A stretch of DNA of 64,000 nucleotides from Photorhabdus namnaonensis (lineage in GTDB: Bacteria; Pseudomonadota; Gammaproteobacteria; Enterobacterales; Enterobacteriaceae): the NCBI RefSeq assembly GCF_001684335.1, contig NZ_LOIC01000009.1, positions 55,933 to 119,932 on the forward strand. The letters run 5' to 3'. Each line of letters begins with the position of its first letter. Position 1 is the stretch's first letter. Shown here in pieces: positions 39,030 through 48,432 of the stretch. The notes under the pieces were generated by a model. The model was not told where the DNA came from, ran no database searches, and saw only the letters and a list, made by a program, of their open reading frames with translations. A program made the translations under genes and the position numbers.

Positions 39030-40277
39030 TTAAAGCCTTAAGAAATTTTTCACAATTATAGTTATGGTAATGAAATAAATCAAATAATTTACACAGTAGG
39101 CATAGCTTATGCCAATGAAGCCAAAATGATGAACCATAACATATGATAAGGATAGAAAAATTAATCCAAATATGATTTCTGTTATTATAAATATCTTAAC
39201 CATGGCTTTAGCTAACATTAAATAAGCTAGTAACCACGATGCTATCTTAAAGACATCACCTATAACTTGCCATAGGAATAATTCTCTCATAGGCATAAAA
39301 TTTGGAGTAAAAAATATAGTAATGATTATGTCTTTTAATAGATATATTAATAGAGCACTAACTAACATTATTGGTATAACTAATTTATAACCTGCGATTA
39401 TTTCTTTTTTCAACTGATTATTATTAGTAATTTCGGATAGTCTTGGTAAATAATAAGTGTTCAAAGCTGTAGTGATCACCATAAGGTACATAGTTGAAAT
39501 ATACCAAATACCTTGCCAATATCCTGCTTGATCCCAACCTAGCGTTGTACCTAAATAATTGCGAACAACTATATGAGATATAGGTACCATAATAGCAGAA
39601 GTTATTGCCATAGCTGAATAACCCATTAGTTTTTTTGCAATAGTGGAGTTAAATGGTTGGGTAAAGTTCCGCCATATTATTATAGGATGCTTTCTTAGTA
39701 AGAATAATATTATTATTAATATAATAGACTGATTTGTGGCTAGTGCAATTAACGCTCCATTTAATCCAAGAAAAATAATTAAGATACTAGTAAATACTAA
39801 TGCATAAATACTTTGAATTATATTTATCTTTATGTATGTTTGAATTTCTTTTAAACCATTTAATATGGATAACAGTAATCCGTTTAAGACAAATAATACT
39901 ATAGTAAAACCAAAAATAATAAATACATATTGATACTTTATATCTAGTAAAATCTCTTTAGCCGCGGTTTGGGACAATAGTACTAACAATATTCCTACTA
40001 TAATCGATGTTATAAGACTAATTTTAGCTGCTGTACTGAAAAGAACAGGTGTTTTAGAGTCATTTGGTCCATATTCAGCAGTGTATTTTACAACACCATT
40101 ATTGATTGCACCTTGCGCCGCTATCATAATTAGTTGACTAAAACTCTGAAATTGTCCGATTAATGCTAGCCCAGCTGGACCAATATAAATTGATACCGCT
40201 TTATTAATGACTAACCCCGCGAGCATTTTGAATGCAGTAGCTATTAAACTTAATATTGATGTTTTGAAAAGAGTCAT
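39030..40277 (-). CDS. wzx: Wzx O-antigen flippase, locus B
   Basis: 415 residues with about twelve membrane segments, MATE/PST-type: FKMLAGLVINKAVSIYIGPA at the start and a repeat of paired helices. It should flip undecaprenyl-linked O-units to the periplasm. It lies 9 bases after the aminotransferase gene. The second O-antigen locus has a different Wzx at 55365, so flippase specificity is duplicated. Confidence 0.9.
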   Translation of the reverse strand: MTLFKTSILSLIATAFKMLAGLVINKAVSIYIGPAGLALIGQFQSFSQLIMIAAQGAINNGVVKYTAEYGPNDSKTPVLFSTAAKISLITSIIVGILLVLLSQTAAKEILLDIKYQYVFIIFGFTIVLFVLNGLLLSILNGLKEIQTYIKINIIQSIYALVFTSILIIFLGLNGALIALATNQSIILIIILFLLRKHPIIIWRNFTQPFNSTIAKKLMGYSAMAITSAIMVPISHIVVRNYLGTTLGWDQAGYWQGIWYISTMYLMVITTALNTYYLPRLSEITNNNQLKKEIIAGYKLVIPIMLVSALLIYLLKDIIITIFFTPNFMPMRELFLWQVIGDVFKIASWLLAYLMLAKAMVKIFIITEIIFGLIFLSLSYVMVHHFGFIGISYAYCVNYLIYFITITIIVKNFLRL

Positions 40278-40286
40278 TATTCTTAC

Positions 40287-41408
40287 TTATTTAATATTAA
40301 AATTATTACAAGCAGTAACGACCTTTTCTGCGCCTTCTTTTGTTATGGTTGGTCCAATTGGCAAACTTAATACTTGTTGATGAATTTTTTCAGTAACAGA
40401 TAAATTTAATGTATTCCATTCTGAATACGCTGGTTGTTTATGGGGAGGAATAGGATAATGAATCAACGTTTGGATACCTTTTTCAAAAAGATGTTGTTGA
40501 AGCTTTTCCCGGTGCGGACAATTAATTACAAACAAATGCCAAACATGGTTTTCTGGATGGAGTGCATTTTGTTCAATGGTGATAGGTAATTTTATATATG
40601 GATTATTAATATTCTCTAAATAATGCTTTGCAATGCTACGTCGATATTCTGTTTCGATATTTAAATATTTTAATTTCACAGAGAGAAATGCGGCTTGAAG
40701 CTCATCTAATCGACTGTTAATGCCTTGATAAATGTTTTTATATTTTTCATGTGAGCCATAATTACGTAATGCTTTTATAGTGGTTGTTAATTCCTCATCG
40801 TTTGTTGTAATGGCACCAGCATCACCTAAAGCACCAAGGTTTTTTCCTGGATAAAAACTAAATCCTGATGCATTACCCCAGTTACCCGCTTTTTTACCTG
40901 CTATTTCAGCTCCATGCGCTTGTGCGCTATCTTCTAATACTAATAGATTGTATTCATCGGCAATCTTCATGATTTCAGGCATTGGCGAAATTTGACCGTA
41001 TAAATGTACTGGCAAAATAACTTTTGTTTTTTCTGTGATTGCGGATATTATACTATTAGGACCTAAGTTATATGTGCTTTGATCTGGATCAATTAGAATC
41101 GGTTTTAAGTTATTTGCTGTGATTGCTAATACTGATGCGATATAGGTATTTGCTGGTACAATAACTTCATCACCATCCTTTATTTTTCCTAATTCTTTCC
41201 AGGCTCTAAGTACTAATATTAAAGCATCTAAGCCATTAGCGACGCCGACCGAATATTTTGTACCACAATATTTTGCAAATTCTCTTTCAAAACCTTCTAG
41301 CTCATTTCCCATTATATACCAACCTGAATTTATTACTCTTGAGCTGGCTTTTTTTAATTCGTTTTCGTATTTTTTATTTATTGCTTTTAAATCGAGAAAA
41401 TTAATCAT
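40287..41408 (-). CDS. dTDP-3-amino-3,6-dideoxyhexose transaminase (QdtB/FdtB-like)
   Basis: 373-residue DegT/DnrJ/EryC1 PLP aminotransferase. The Schiff-base lysine is in [17 protein letters not shown], and [14 protein letters not shown] and [16 protein letters not shown] are the family landmarks. It should aminate the 3-keto sugar made by the ketoisomerase 65 bases upstream in the operon, giving dTDP-Qui3N or dTDP-Fuc3N. The GEFs of gluco versus galacto specificity cannot be read here. Confidence 0.85.
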   Translation of the reverse strand: MINFLDLKAINKKYENELKKASSRVINSGWYIMGNELEGFEREFAKYCGTKYSVGVANGLDALILVLRAWKELGKIKDGDEVIVPANTYIASVLAITANNLKPILIDPDQSTYNLGPNSIISAITEKTKVILPVHLYGQISPMPEIMKIADEYNLLVLEDSAQAHGAEIAGKKAGNWGNASGFSFYPGKNLGALGDAGAITTNDEELTTTIKALRNYGSHEKYKNIYQGINSRLDELQAAFLSVKLKYLNIETEYRRSIAKHYLENINNPYIKLPITIEQNALHPENHVWHLFVINCPHREKLQQHLFEKGIQTLIHYPIPPHKQPAYSEWNTLNLSVTEKIHQQVLSLPIGPTITKEGAEKVVTACNNFNIK

Positions 41409-41473
41409 CCTTACCTGCCAAAATAGTATATTTTCAAGTGATAGTAATTGTTGACTAAAAACTAATAATTGTT

Positions 41474-41881
41474 TTAATGGGCATTTTTATATATATCAGT
41501 AAAAACCTTGTAATCTCTTATATAATCAGATTCATCGTAATGCTGATTCGCCAATACTATTAAAACGCAATCCTCTGAAAAATCATGCATTTCTCGCCAT
41601 ATAAATGAGTCTATCAATATACCTTTTTGAGGTTGATTCAGAATGATATCTTCTGTTACTTTTCCATTGTCTAATCGTATCCTGCAACTTCCTTTGACAA
41701 CAAATAAAACTTGTTTGAGCTCTTTATGTGCGTGGAAACCTCTTGATACACCGGATTTAGTATTGAAAATGTAATAAATTCTCTTTATTTCAAAAGGAAT
41801 ATTTTTGTTTCCTTCTAATGAAATTAGCTGTCCTCTTTCATCGCCAAGAATTCTAAAATCAATTAGTTTTATTAAGCTCAT
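41474..41881 (-). CDS. dTDP-4-oxo-6-deoxyhexose 3,4-ketoisomerase (QdtA/FdtA-like)
   Basis: 135-residue cupin. [19 protein letters not shown] at the start and the catalytic His region in [19 protein letters not shown] are those of QdtA/FdtA. It moves the keto group of dTDP-4-keto-6-deoxyglucose from C4 to C3. Its ATG overlaps the rmlA stop by 4 bases. RmlB, needed to make its substrate, is not in the window. Confidence 0.88.
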   Translation of the reverse strand: MSLIKLIDFRILGDERGQLISLEGNKNIPFEIKRIYYIFNTKSGVSRGFHAHKELKQVLFVVKGSCRIRLDNGKVTEDIILNQPQKGILIDSFIWREMHDFSEDCVLIVLANQHYDESDYIRDYKVFTDIYKNAH

Positions 41882-42750
41882 ATCTTCCTCTGAATAAGAG
41901 ATTGTAAATACTTTCCATATCCATTTTTTGACATAGAGTTGGCAGTTCTAGCGATATCATTTTCATCCAGCCAACCATTACGCCATGCAATCTCTTCTAA
42001 ACAAGCAATTTTAAATCCTTGGCGTTTTTCAATAGTTTCAACAAAAGTAGCAGCTTCCAGTAAACTATCGTGAGTGCCTGTGTCTAGCCATGCAAAACCG
42101 CGTCCGAGAAGCTCTACATTTAAAGAATTATCGTTAAGATACATCTGGTTAATTGATGTTATTTCTAGTTCTCCGCGAGCTGATGGTTTTACTTTTTTTG
42201 CAAAATCAACAACCCGATTGTCATAGAAATAAAGACCGGTGACAGCATAATTAGATTTGGGTTTTTTAGGTTTTTCTTCAATAGAAATAGCTTTCATCTG
42301 ACCATCGAATTCAACAATTCCAAAACGTTCAGGATCTTTTACCTGATAACCAAATATAGTTGCCCCAACTTTTTGGGAAGATGCTTTTTGTAGCTTTGGT
42401 GAGAAAGCTTGTCCCCAGAAGATATTATCTCCCAGAACTAAACAAACTGAGTCATCACCAATGAAGCCTTCACCAATAATGAATGCTTGAGATAGTCCTT
42501 CAGGTTTGTCTTGAGTTGCGTAACTAATCTTTATTCCTAAGTTATTTCCCTCGTTCAAAAGGCGTTTGAAGTTTATTTGATCTTCAGGTGTTGTAATAAT
42601 AAGAATATCTTTGATCCCTGCTAGCATCAGTACTGATAATGGATAATAGATCATTGGCTTATCATATACCGGGAGAAGTTGTTTAGATATGCCCATTGTT
42701 ATAGGGTATAATCTGGTGCCGGAACCACCGGCTAAGATGATGCCTTTCAT
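41878..42750 (-). CDS. rmlA: RmlA, glucose-1-phosphate thymidylyltransferase
   Basis: 290 residues. [20 protein letters not shown] is the nucleotide-binding start, with [19 protein letters not shown] and the C-terminal [10 protein letters not shown]. It makes dTDP-glucose, the first step toward the dTDP amino sugar. The frame is open 20 codons upstream, but 42750 gives the normal start. It is the first gene of locus B; an ops-type leader lies 165 bases upstream. Confidence 0.95.
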   Translation of the reverse strand: MKGIILAGGSGTRLYPITMGISKQLLPVYDKPMIYYPLSVLMLAGIKDILIITTPEDQINFKRLLNEGNNLGIKISYATQDKPEGLSQAFIIGEGFIGDDSVCLVLGDNIFWGQAFSPKLQKASSQKVGATIFGYQVKDPERFGIVEFDGQMKAISIEEKPKKPKSNYAVTGLYFYDNRVVDFAKKVKPSARGELEITSINQMYLNDNSLNVELLGRGFAWLDTGTHDSLLEAATFVETIEKRQGFKIACLEEIAWRNGWLDENDIARTANSMSKNGYGKYLQSLIQRKI

Positions 42751-42910
42751 ATTAATTTGACCAAATAATTTATATTGTTTTTGAGTCTGGGTTAATTGTA
42801 CGAGAATCACTAAATGAAATTATTTAATAATTTTTGCTTAACATGTAGAAGTTTTCTTGTATTCGTATCTTAGAAATGAAAAACCTAAATCAACATATTA
42901 AGAGTCATTA

Positions 42911-43166
42911 GATAAAGCTACCGCACTAGGTTGTTGGCTCCCAGAGTGCCTGTGATATTCGGAAATCTTATCTATTGCACTGATTTTTCAATACTTTTGT
43001 CTGTCTTAACAAAAAGTAATGGGGGATAAGATTTTTTAACTAGTTGAGGGGAGATTAGACTGTAAACTTATCTGGGTCAAGCTTAACAGCCAACTTGTTT
43101 AACTAATTGGTAGAATACAGTTAGCTGAAATCTGTATTACTGCTCATGAAGTGGCGGCTAGATTTT
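42911..43166 (-). repeat. Second copy of the JUMPstart/cpxA-3' region
   Basis: About 255 bases align end to end, with many point changes, to 60831-61089. Shared stretches in the same order include AAAGCTACCGCACTAGGTT, TTTTGTCTG, GGGGAG, GGGTCAAG, AATCTGTATTAC and CATGAAGTGG. In the intact copy the last part is the 3' end of cpxA; here it is degraded and cut off after about 30 bases of cpxA. Homology begins almost exactly at the ops element and is lost beyond it towards rmlA. Confidence 0.85.
42915..42955 (-). promoter_or_regulatory. JUMPstart/ops-type leader of O-antigen locus B
   Basis: On the minus strand, GGCACTCTGGGAGCC leads into AACCTAGTGCGGTAGCTT. The core GCGGTAGCTT (42915-42924) fits the ops consensus GCGGTAGNNT exactly, 165 bases before the rmlA start and in the direction of transcription. 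ops is bound by RfaH on the paused polymerase and prevents early termination in long surface-polysaccharide operons. Confidence 0.75.
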
Positions 43167-43214
43167 ACCAACAACGTACTATGATGCCTTATTTTTCAAC
43201 AGGTTTGCTGCTAT

Positions 43215-43490
43215 TCCATTCGTCTCGGGATGTGGCAATATTTCCGTGATATCCATTCGGTAGTAAAGCTTAATTGTGACATTATGTTTATTTAGCATTG
43301 TGATTGGTGGGATAACGATGTTCCTGATTCTGCAATCCGTAATCTTTGAAGGTGTAGAAACCCAATAGTGATTGTTATCTAAAAGGCTAGAGAAGAGAGG
43401 GGAGTGGTTAGTGTAGGTTCGGGAATATTTGGTAATACATTATTGATAGGTAGTAGAGTTTTAGTGGTTTTCTTTAACTATAACATTAAA
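43215..43490 (+). pseudogene. Decayed copy of the cysE 3' half
   Basis: Plus-strand DNA aligns with cysE about 21200-21480. Shared blocks in order: GCATTGTGATTGGTG against GCATAGTGATTGGTG, CTGCAATCCGT, GTGAT, and GTGTAGGTTCGGGAATATTTGGTAATA against GGCGCAGGTTCGAAAATATTGGGTAATA. Many stops and indels make it a remnant. It points the same way as cysE, lies straight after the cpxA remnant and just before O-antigen locus A. Confidence 0.8.
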
Positions 43491-43523
43491 GCGAGCCTAA
43501 ACTTGCTACGAATAGAATCGCAT

Positions 43524-44483
43524 TCATTTAAGTGTCAAAATCAATTTTTTGATATTAAGTGGATTTACAGCAGTCAGGAATGAGCCGGCGGAGACTCCTA
43601 CACATAGGAGCACTAGTTTTATAGAGATAGGCTCATCTACCAGCAAACAAGCAAAGATGACTGCCCAGATGGCGTAAGTGATGTTTAAACTCATCGCACG
43701 GATGGGTTGCAGCATGCAGATTGCTTTGTAGTAGAAGAGGTACGATAGCGTGGCGACCAGAGAAGTGAAGAATAATAAGGAGTATAGTCCTGTATTTGAG
43801 AATATATTTACAATACTAGGAAAAGAGTGAATGAATAATATGATAATAACTAAATAGCCCACTGAGGATGATAATTGCCTGATGAAGTAAGCAATATCAG
43901 CAGGTATATCTTTGTTCATGCCATAAGAGCTGATAACAACTTCGGAACTCCAGCCTAGCGCGCATATAAAAGCGAAAAGGAAGCCGATCCATCCAGATAT
44001 TGTTTGAGTTGATGCTGAGTAACCTAATATCATAGTGCATACAACGGCTAATATTAGTCCCAATATACCGATAAGGTGAATGCGGTCTTTAAGTAGAAAA
44101 AAGGAAATGAGTGCGCCAATTGCAGGGTAAGTTGCCGAGATAGTTGCTGTGTAGCTAATACCAATGTATTGAATAGCTAAAATATAGCAAGACATACCAA
44201 TTGGACCGCCAAATATAGCCGCCAGTATAATTATCCCATTTTTCTTGTTTTTGGGGATAAGGCATATCGCTCGGTATTTTCCTTTAACTATAAGATATAT
44301 AAACATATATCCACATGAAATCATATCATTTAGGAAAGCGAGTACGATAGGAATGAAAAGACAACAGGAAAGTGCGGTGTTTTTTAGTAATAATGCGAAA
44401 AGTACGCCACTTAGCCCCCAGAAGACACCAGAGGAGAGTCCATAGGCATTGGCTGTTATTTTACTATTAGTGAATATAGCCAT
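43524..44483 (-). CDS. EamA/DMT-family transporter
   Basis: 319 residues with ten membrane segments in two EamA repeats: SSGVFWGLSGVLFALLLKN at the start and LLKDRIHLIGILGLILAVVC marking the end of the first repeat. Drug/metabolite transporter superfamily. It is the last gene of locus A, 285 bases downstream of the dehydratase, so it may be separately expressed. The substrate is unknown; a role in exporting or translocating a lipid-linked sugar, as for ArnE/F-like members, is speculation. Confidence 0.75.
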   Translation of the reverse strand: MAIFTNSKITANAYGLSSGVFWGLSGVLFALLLKNTALSCCLFIPIVLAFLNDMISCGYMFIYLIVKGKYRAICLIPKNKKNGIIILAAIFGGPIGMSCYILAIQYIGISYTATISATYPAIGALISFFLLKDRIHLIGILGLILAVVCTMILGYSASTQTISGWIGFLFAFICALGWSSEVVISSYGMNKDIPADIAYFIRQLSSSVGYLVIIILFIHSFPSIVNIFSNTGLYSLLFFTSLVATLSYLFYYKAICMLQPIRAMSLNITYAIWAVIFACLLVDEPISIKLVLLCVGVSAGSFLTAVNPLNIKKLILTLK

Positions 44484-44768
44484 TTGAGTGCTTTTTCATA
44501 AATTTATAGACTCATGCCAAGGGGCTAGCCCCATAATTTCCAGATGTTTAACCATTTTCCTTTATTAAGGGAGGAATTGAAGGAAGTATAATGCATATGA
44601 TATATCTAATAATGAGGTTTTTGTTGGCTTGTTATTTTTATTTTCTGAATTATGTGATTTTTAATTGCTCATGTGTTAAAAATTTCATAGGATTATTGTT
44701 TATCCAGAAGGCTAATATCGGTAAAATAGCTTTCAGCTAGATTCATGGCGTGAATTTATTTATAGATT

Positions 44769-46643
44769 TTATTTTAAAAGATCGTAAATATAATCTTTAG
44801 GATGGAAATCAATGGGAGCATTGATAAGGATCTTCCTAATATTTTTAAAATCGTAATTTTCACAAGATGTTTTTAAGTTATTTAATAATGGATCTAATTT
44901 ATCCCAAGTCAGAAAAATTTCATTGGCTGTCATTATTCTTGGGTGATTGGTGCCAGAAACATTATCACCAATTAATAGCTCTTCATAAAGTTTTTCACCA
45001 GGTCTTAATCCGGTAATTTTGATTTCGATATCGCCATGAGGATTGGTTTCATCTTTCACTGTTAATCCAGAAAGGTGGATCATTTTTCGGGCGAGATCAT
45101 AAATTTTTACTGACTCTCCCATATCCAGAACAAAAACATCGCCATTATTGCCCAGTGCCCCTGCCTGGATGACTAATTGGGCGGCTTCCGGGATTGTCAT
45201 GAAGTAACGGGTAATGTTTTTGTGGGTGAGGGTTATCGGTCCACCACTTTTTATTTGTTTCTCGAACAGGGGGACAACGGAACCGGATGAACCAAGGACG
45301 TTGCCAAAGCGAACCATTGAGAATTTTGTATGGCTGTGCTCTTTAGCAAAAGCTTGTAGTATCAGCTCTGCGAATCTTTTTGTGGCGCCCATTGTGTTTG
45401 TCGGGCGGACGGCTTTATCGGTGGAGATTAATACAAATTTGTCAACTTTTTGGTTAACTGCGGCTTTAGCCAGTGAGAGGGTGCCAAAAATATTGTTATT
45501 AATGCCCTCTATGGTATTCATTTCTACCAGTGGAACGTGTTTATAGGCCGCAGCGTGGTATATGGTGTTAATGTTAAATTTATTGATTATTCTAGTTATT
45601 TTATCTGAATCTTTTATATCACCTAGAATTGCAGTGATCGTTATATTCAGATCTCTATCTGAGTTTATCTTTTGTAACTCTTTTTCTATTGAGTAAAGGC
45701 AATATTCGGTTAATTCAAATAAGACCAGTTGTGAAGGAGATTGAGTGATGATTTGCCTGCATAATTCTGATCCGATTGAACCTCCGGCGCCAGTAATAAG
45801 CACATTTTTGTTTTTAATGTTTTTACTGAGTAAACTTTGTAGTGGGTTAACTTGTTCTCTTCCTAGCAGATCGTTAATGGAAACACGTTTCAGTGAGTTT
45901 ATTTGCGCTTTTCCTTCAACCAGATCATTGAAGCTTGGTATGGTGAGGATTTCACAATGCTCTTTTTGGAGTCTTTCAAGTATTTTTTTTCTATTAGATA
46001 TTGATGCACTGGGTATGGCTAATAATATTTTCTTTATATGATATTTTTCTACTAAGAGCGTTATCTTCTCTGGAGAAAAGACACAAATCCCATGAATAGA
46101 TAAATTGTGTAATTTAATATTATCGTCAACAAAAGCAATCGGGTTGAATTCTCTATGTTCTCTTAATATGGGTAAGAGTTGTCGGCCAGATTCTCCTGCT
46201 CCGTATATGATAACAGGCGCGCCTTTATATTTTAGGAAATTACGTAGCGTTCTATAGACAAATCTTGTGCCGCAGAGTGAGATAACTAAGAAAGAAAAAT
46301 AGATAATTGGTACAGTTCTGGGTAAAAATGCTTGTTGATATAAGGAAATTGCGGTCAATAATAGAGTAGATAGAAATGAACCAACAATGGCCCATTTCAA
46401 TATACTCATGTTGACATATTTTAATATGGATCTATAAAAGCCAATTCTTAAGAAAATAAATAGCGTTAAAGGTATGGTGAATATAATAGTTAACCAATGT
46501 TGTAAGCTGTAAATGGGCACTTCTCTATCGAGGCGTAACCACATGCTTAGCCAGTATGAAATAATGATAATAAATATATCTACAATCAGAAGAACGATGG
46601 TTTTGATTAATCTATCTTGATTGAAAAACATTCTCTTGTTCAT
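44769..46643 (-). CDS. WbpM/PglF-like UDP-GlcNAc 4,6-dehydratase (membrane-anchored)
   Basis: 624 residues. Four N-terminal membrane helices (about 12-120) are followed by a degenerate nucleotide-binding domain (IIYGAGESGRQLLPIL) and the catalytic SDR domain (VLITGAGGSIGSELCRQI). The active-site stretch is STDKAVRPTNTMGATKR, with Met-Lys in place of the usual Tyr-Lys, as in this family. It makes UDP-4-keto-6-deoxy-HexNAc, the substrate of the aminotransferase at 47265. The preceding gene ends 9 bases upstream. Confidence 0.9.
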   Translation of the reverse strand: MNKRMFFNQDRLIKTIVLLIVDIFIIIISYWLSMWLRLDREVPIYSLQHWLTIIFTIPLTLFIFLRIGFYRSILKYVNMSILKWAIVGSFLSTLLLTAISLYQQAFLPRTVPIIYFSFLVISLCGTRFVYRTLRNFLKYKGAPVIIYGAGESGRQLLPILREHREFNPIAFVDDNIKLHNLSIHGICVFSPEKITLLVEKYHIKKILLAIPSASISNRKKILERLQKEHCEILTIPSFNDLVEGKAQINSLKRVSINDLLGREQVNPLQSLLSKNIKNKNVLITGAGGSIGSELCRQIITQSPSQLVLFELTEYCLYSIEKELQKINSDRDLNITITAILGDIKDSDKITRIINKFNINTIYHAAAYKHVPLVEMNTIEGINNNIFGTLSLAKAAVNQKVDKFVLISTDKAVRPTNTMGATKRFAELILQAFAKEHSHTKFSMVRFGNVLGSSGSVVPLFEKQIKSGGPITLTHKNITRYFMTIPEAAQLVIQAGALGNNGDVFVLDMGESVKIYDLARKMIHLSGLTVKDETNPHGDIEIKITGLRPGEKLYEELLIGDNVSGTNHPRIMTANEIFLTWDKLDPLLNNLKTSCENYDFKNIRKILINAPIDFHPKDYIYDLLK

Positions 46644-46652
46644 AATGGTTAA

Positions 46653-47264
46653 TTACCTAAACACTACTTTGTAAATTGTTTTAAAAATGATCTTTAGGTC
46701 ATAGAGAAATGACTTTTTATCAATATACTCTAAGTAGTACTTGGCTTTTATCGGCATAATAATATCGATGTAAGCTTGATGGGGATCTTTATATTGGCTT
46801 AGTATCTGGTTTTCATCTATCATTTCTATGGAAGCCAAATCTGTTATGCCGGGTTTTACCGATAATATTTTGTTTCTGACATCATCTGGATATTTGTCCA
46901 TAAATTGTGGTACCTCGGGTCTTGGCCCGACTAAGCTCATTTTTCCTCGAACAACATCAATCAGTTGAGCTAATTCATCAATTTTATATTTACGTATAAA
47001 TTTTCCAGAGTGGGTAATACGCAGATCATGACCGATAGTAAGTTGTCCTTTTTGCTCCGATCCCGTTGTCATGCTCCTAAATTTGTGAATATAAAAATCT
47101 TGATTATATTGGCCCACTCGTTTTTGTCGGAAAAAAATAGGACCTTTTGAATCCATTTTTATCCAGATAGCAATAGTGATTAAAATAGGGAGTAATAGGA
47201 TGAGTCCAATGAGAGAAGAAATAAAATCAAAAAGCCTTTTTATAGCTAAATAATATGTCATCAT
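46653..47264 (-). CDS. PglC-like initiating phosphoglycosyl transferase, locus A
   Basis: 203 residues (or 202 from the second Met). A single N-terminal re-entrant membrane helix (RLFDFISSLIGLILLLPIL) and the catalytic region GPIFFRQKRVGQ, KFRSM, KIDELAQLIDVVRG and SLVGPRP are those of the monotopic polyprenyl-phosphate phosphoglycosyl transferases. It should start O-unit synthesis by moving a phospho-sugar to undecaprenyl phosphate. The likely donor is the UDP-4-amino sugar made by its neighbours. Locus B has no such enzyme. Confidence 0.85.
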   Translation of the reverse strand: MMTYYLAIKRLFDFISSLIGLILLLPILITIAIWIKMDSKGPIFFRQKRVGQYNQDFYIHKFRSMTTGSEQKGQLTIGHDLRITHSGKFIRKYKIDELAQLIDVVRGKMSLVGPRPEVPQFMDKYPDDVRNKILSVKPGITDLASIEMIDENQILSQYKDPHQAYIDIIMPIKAKYYLEYIDKKSFLYDLKIIFKTIYKVVFR

Positions 47265-48422
47265 TTATGCCAAGATCTCTTTAATTGTTTTGATAACGTA
47301 GATTTGGTCTTCTTTTGTCATTTTTGTATATAAAGGGATGGATACAATTCTTTTAAAATTTTCTTCTGCGACAGGGAAGTCGTTTTTATTAAGAGAATAG
47401 GTGTTTTTCCAGATGGGTTGTTTATGCAGTGGGATAAAATGGACAGAGCAGCCTATATTTTTTTCTGCCATTTTTATGATAAAGTCATCCCGGGATATTT
47501 TAACCTCATCATTTAATCTTATGGTATATAGGTGCCAGGCGTGTTGGCTATTAGGTTCTTTAGGCTTAGTAGGTAAGATAATCGGCAGATCTTTTAATTC
47601 ATCATCATAGAGTTTCGCCATCTCCTCTCTTTTCTTGTGGAAAGTGTTTATTTTCTGTAATTGATGGATGCCGATGGATGCACAAATATCGGGCATGTTA
47701 TATTTATATCCTGGTTCAATCACTTCATAATACCAGGCAGGTATTTTAGATTGATATCTATCAAAGGCGTCTTTGCTAATGCCGTGGAGACGCATTATTT
47801 TTGCTCTTTTTATGATATCTGGATCTCTGGAGACTAGCATGCCGCCTTCTGCCGTCGTCATGGTTTTATTCGCGTAGAAGCTGAATACGGTGGCATCGGT
47901 GTCTAGCGTGCCAATTTTCTTTCCTTTATATAAAGTCGGAAATGAGTGGGCGGCATCTTCAACTATTCGTAGATTAAATTCTTTTGCTATGGCAATGATG
48001 GCATCCATATCGCAGGACAGACCCGCAAAGTGCACCGGCATAATCGCTTTAGTTTTGGCGGTTATGGCTTTTCTTATGGCTGTTGGATCAATATTCAGGC
48101 TGTCAGGTAAAGAGTCGACAAAAATAGGGTGAGCACCCAGATAACGGACAACTTCTGCGGTTGCCGTAAAGGTGTAGGTCGGAACAATGACTTCATCACC
48201 CGGCTGAATACCAATGGCTTCCAATGCTAAATGCAATCCCGCCGTTGCTGAATTTACCGCTATGGCTTCAACATCAGAATCTAAATATTGCGCAAAATCT
48301 TGTTCAAATTTTCTGGTTTTAGGTCCGGTAGTTATCCAGCCTGTTTTAAGTGAGTCAATGACTTCATCAATTTCTTCTTGGCTGATTTCAGGGAGTGCAA
48401 AAGGGAGAAAAGAAGTGTTCAT
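47265..48422 (-). CDS. DegT-family UDP-4-amino-sugar aminotransferase (PglE-like), locus A
   Basis: 385 residues. The PLP lysine lies in FSFYANKTMTTAEGGML, and ALPEISQEEIDEVIDSLKTG and PLYTKMTKEDQ are typical. With the upstream WbpM-like dehydratase it should make UDP-2-acetamido-4-amino-2,4,6-trideoxyglucose or its galacto epimer. No PglD-type acetyltransferase is in the locus, so the 4-amino group may stay free. A truncated copy of its 5' end lies at 49524-49628. Confidence 0.85.
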   Translation of the reverse strand: MNTSFLPFALPEISQEEIDEVIDSLKTGWITTGPKTRKFEQDFAQYLDSDVEAIAVNSATAGLHLALEAIGIQPGDEVIVPTYTFTATAEVVRYLGAHPIFVDSLPDSLNIDPTAIRKAITAKTKAIMPVHFAGLSCDMDAIIAIAKEFNLRIVEDAAHSFPTLYKGKKIGTLDTDATVFSFYANKTMTTAEGGMLVSRDPDIIKRAKIMRLHGISKDAFDRYQSKIPAWYYEVIEPGYKYNMPDICASIGIHQLQKINTFHKKREEMAKLYDDELKDLPIILPTKPKEPNSQHAWHLYTIRLNDEVKISRDDFIIKMAEKNIGCSVHFIPLHKQPIWKNTYSLNKNDFPVAEENFKRIVSIPLYTKMTKEDQIYVIKTIKEILA

Positions 48423-48432
48423 GATATAATCC

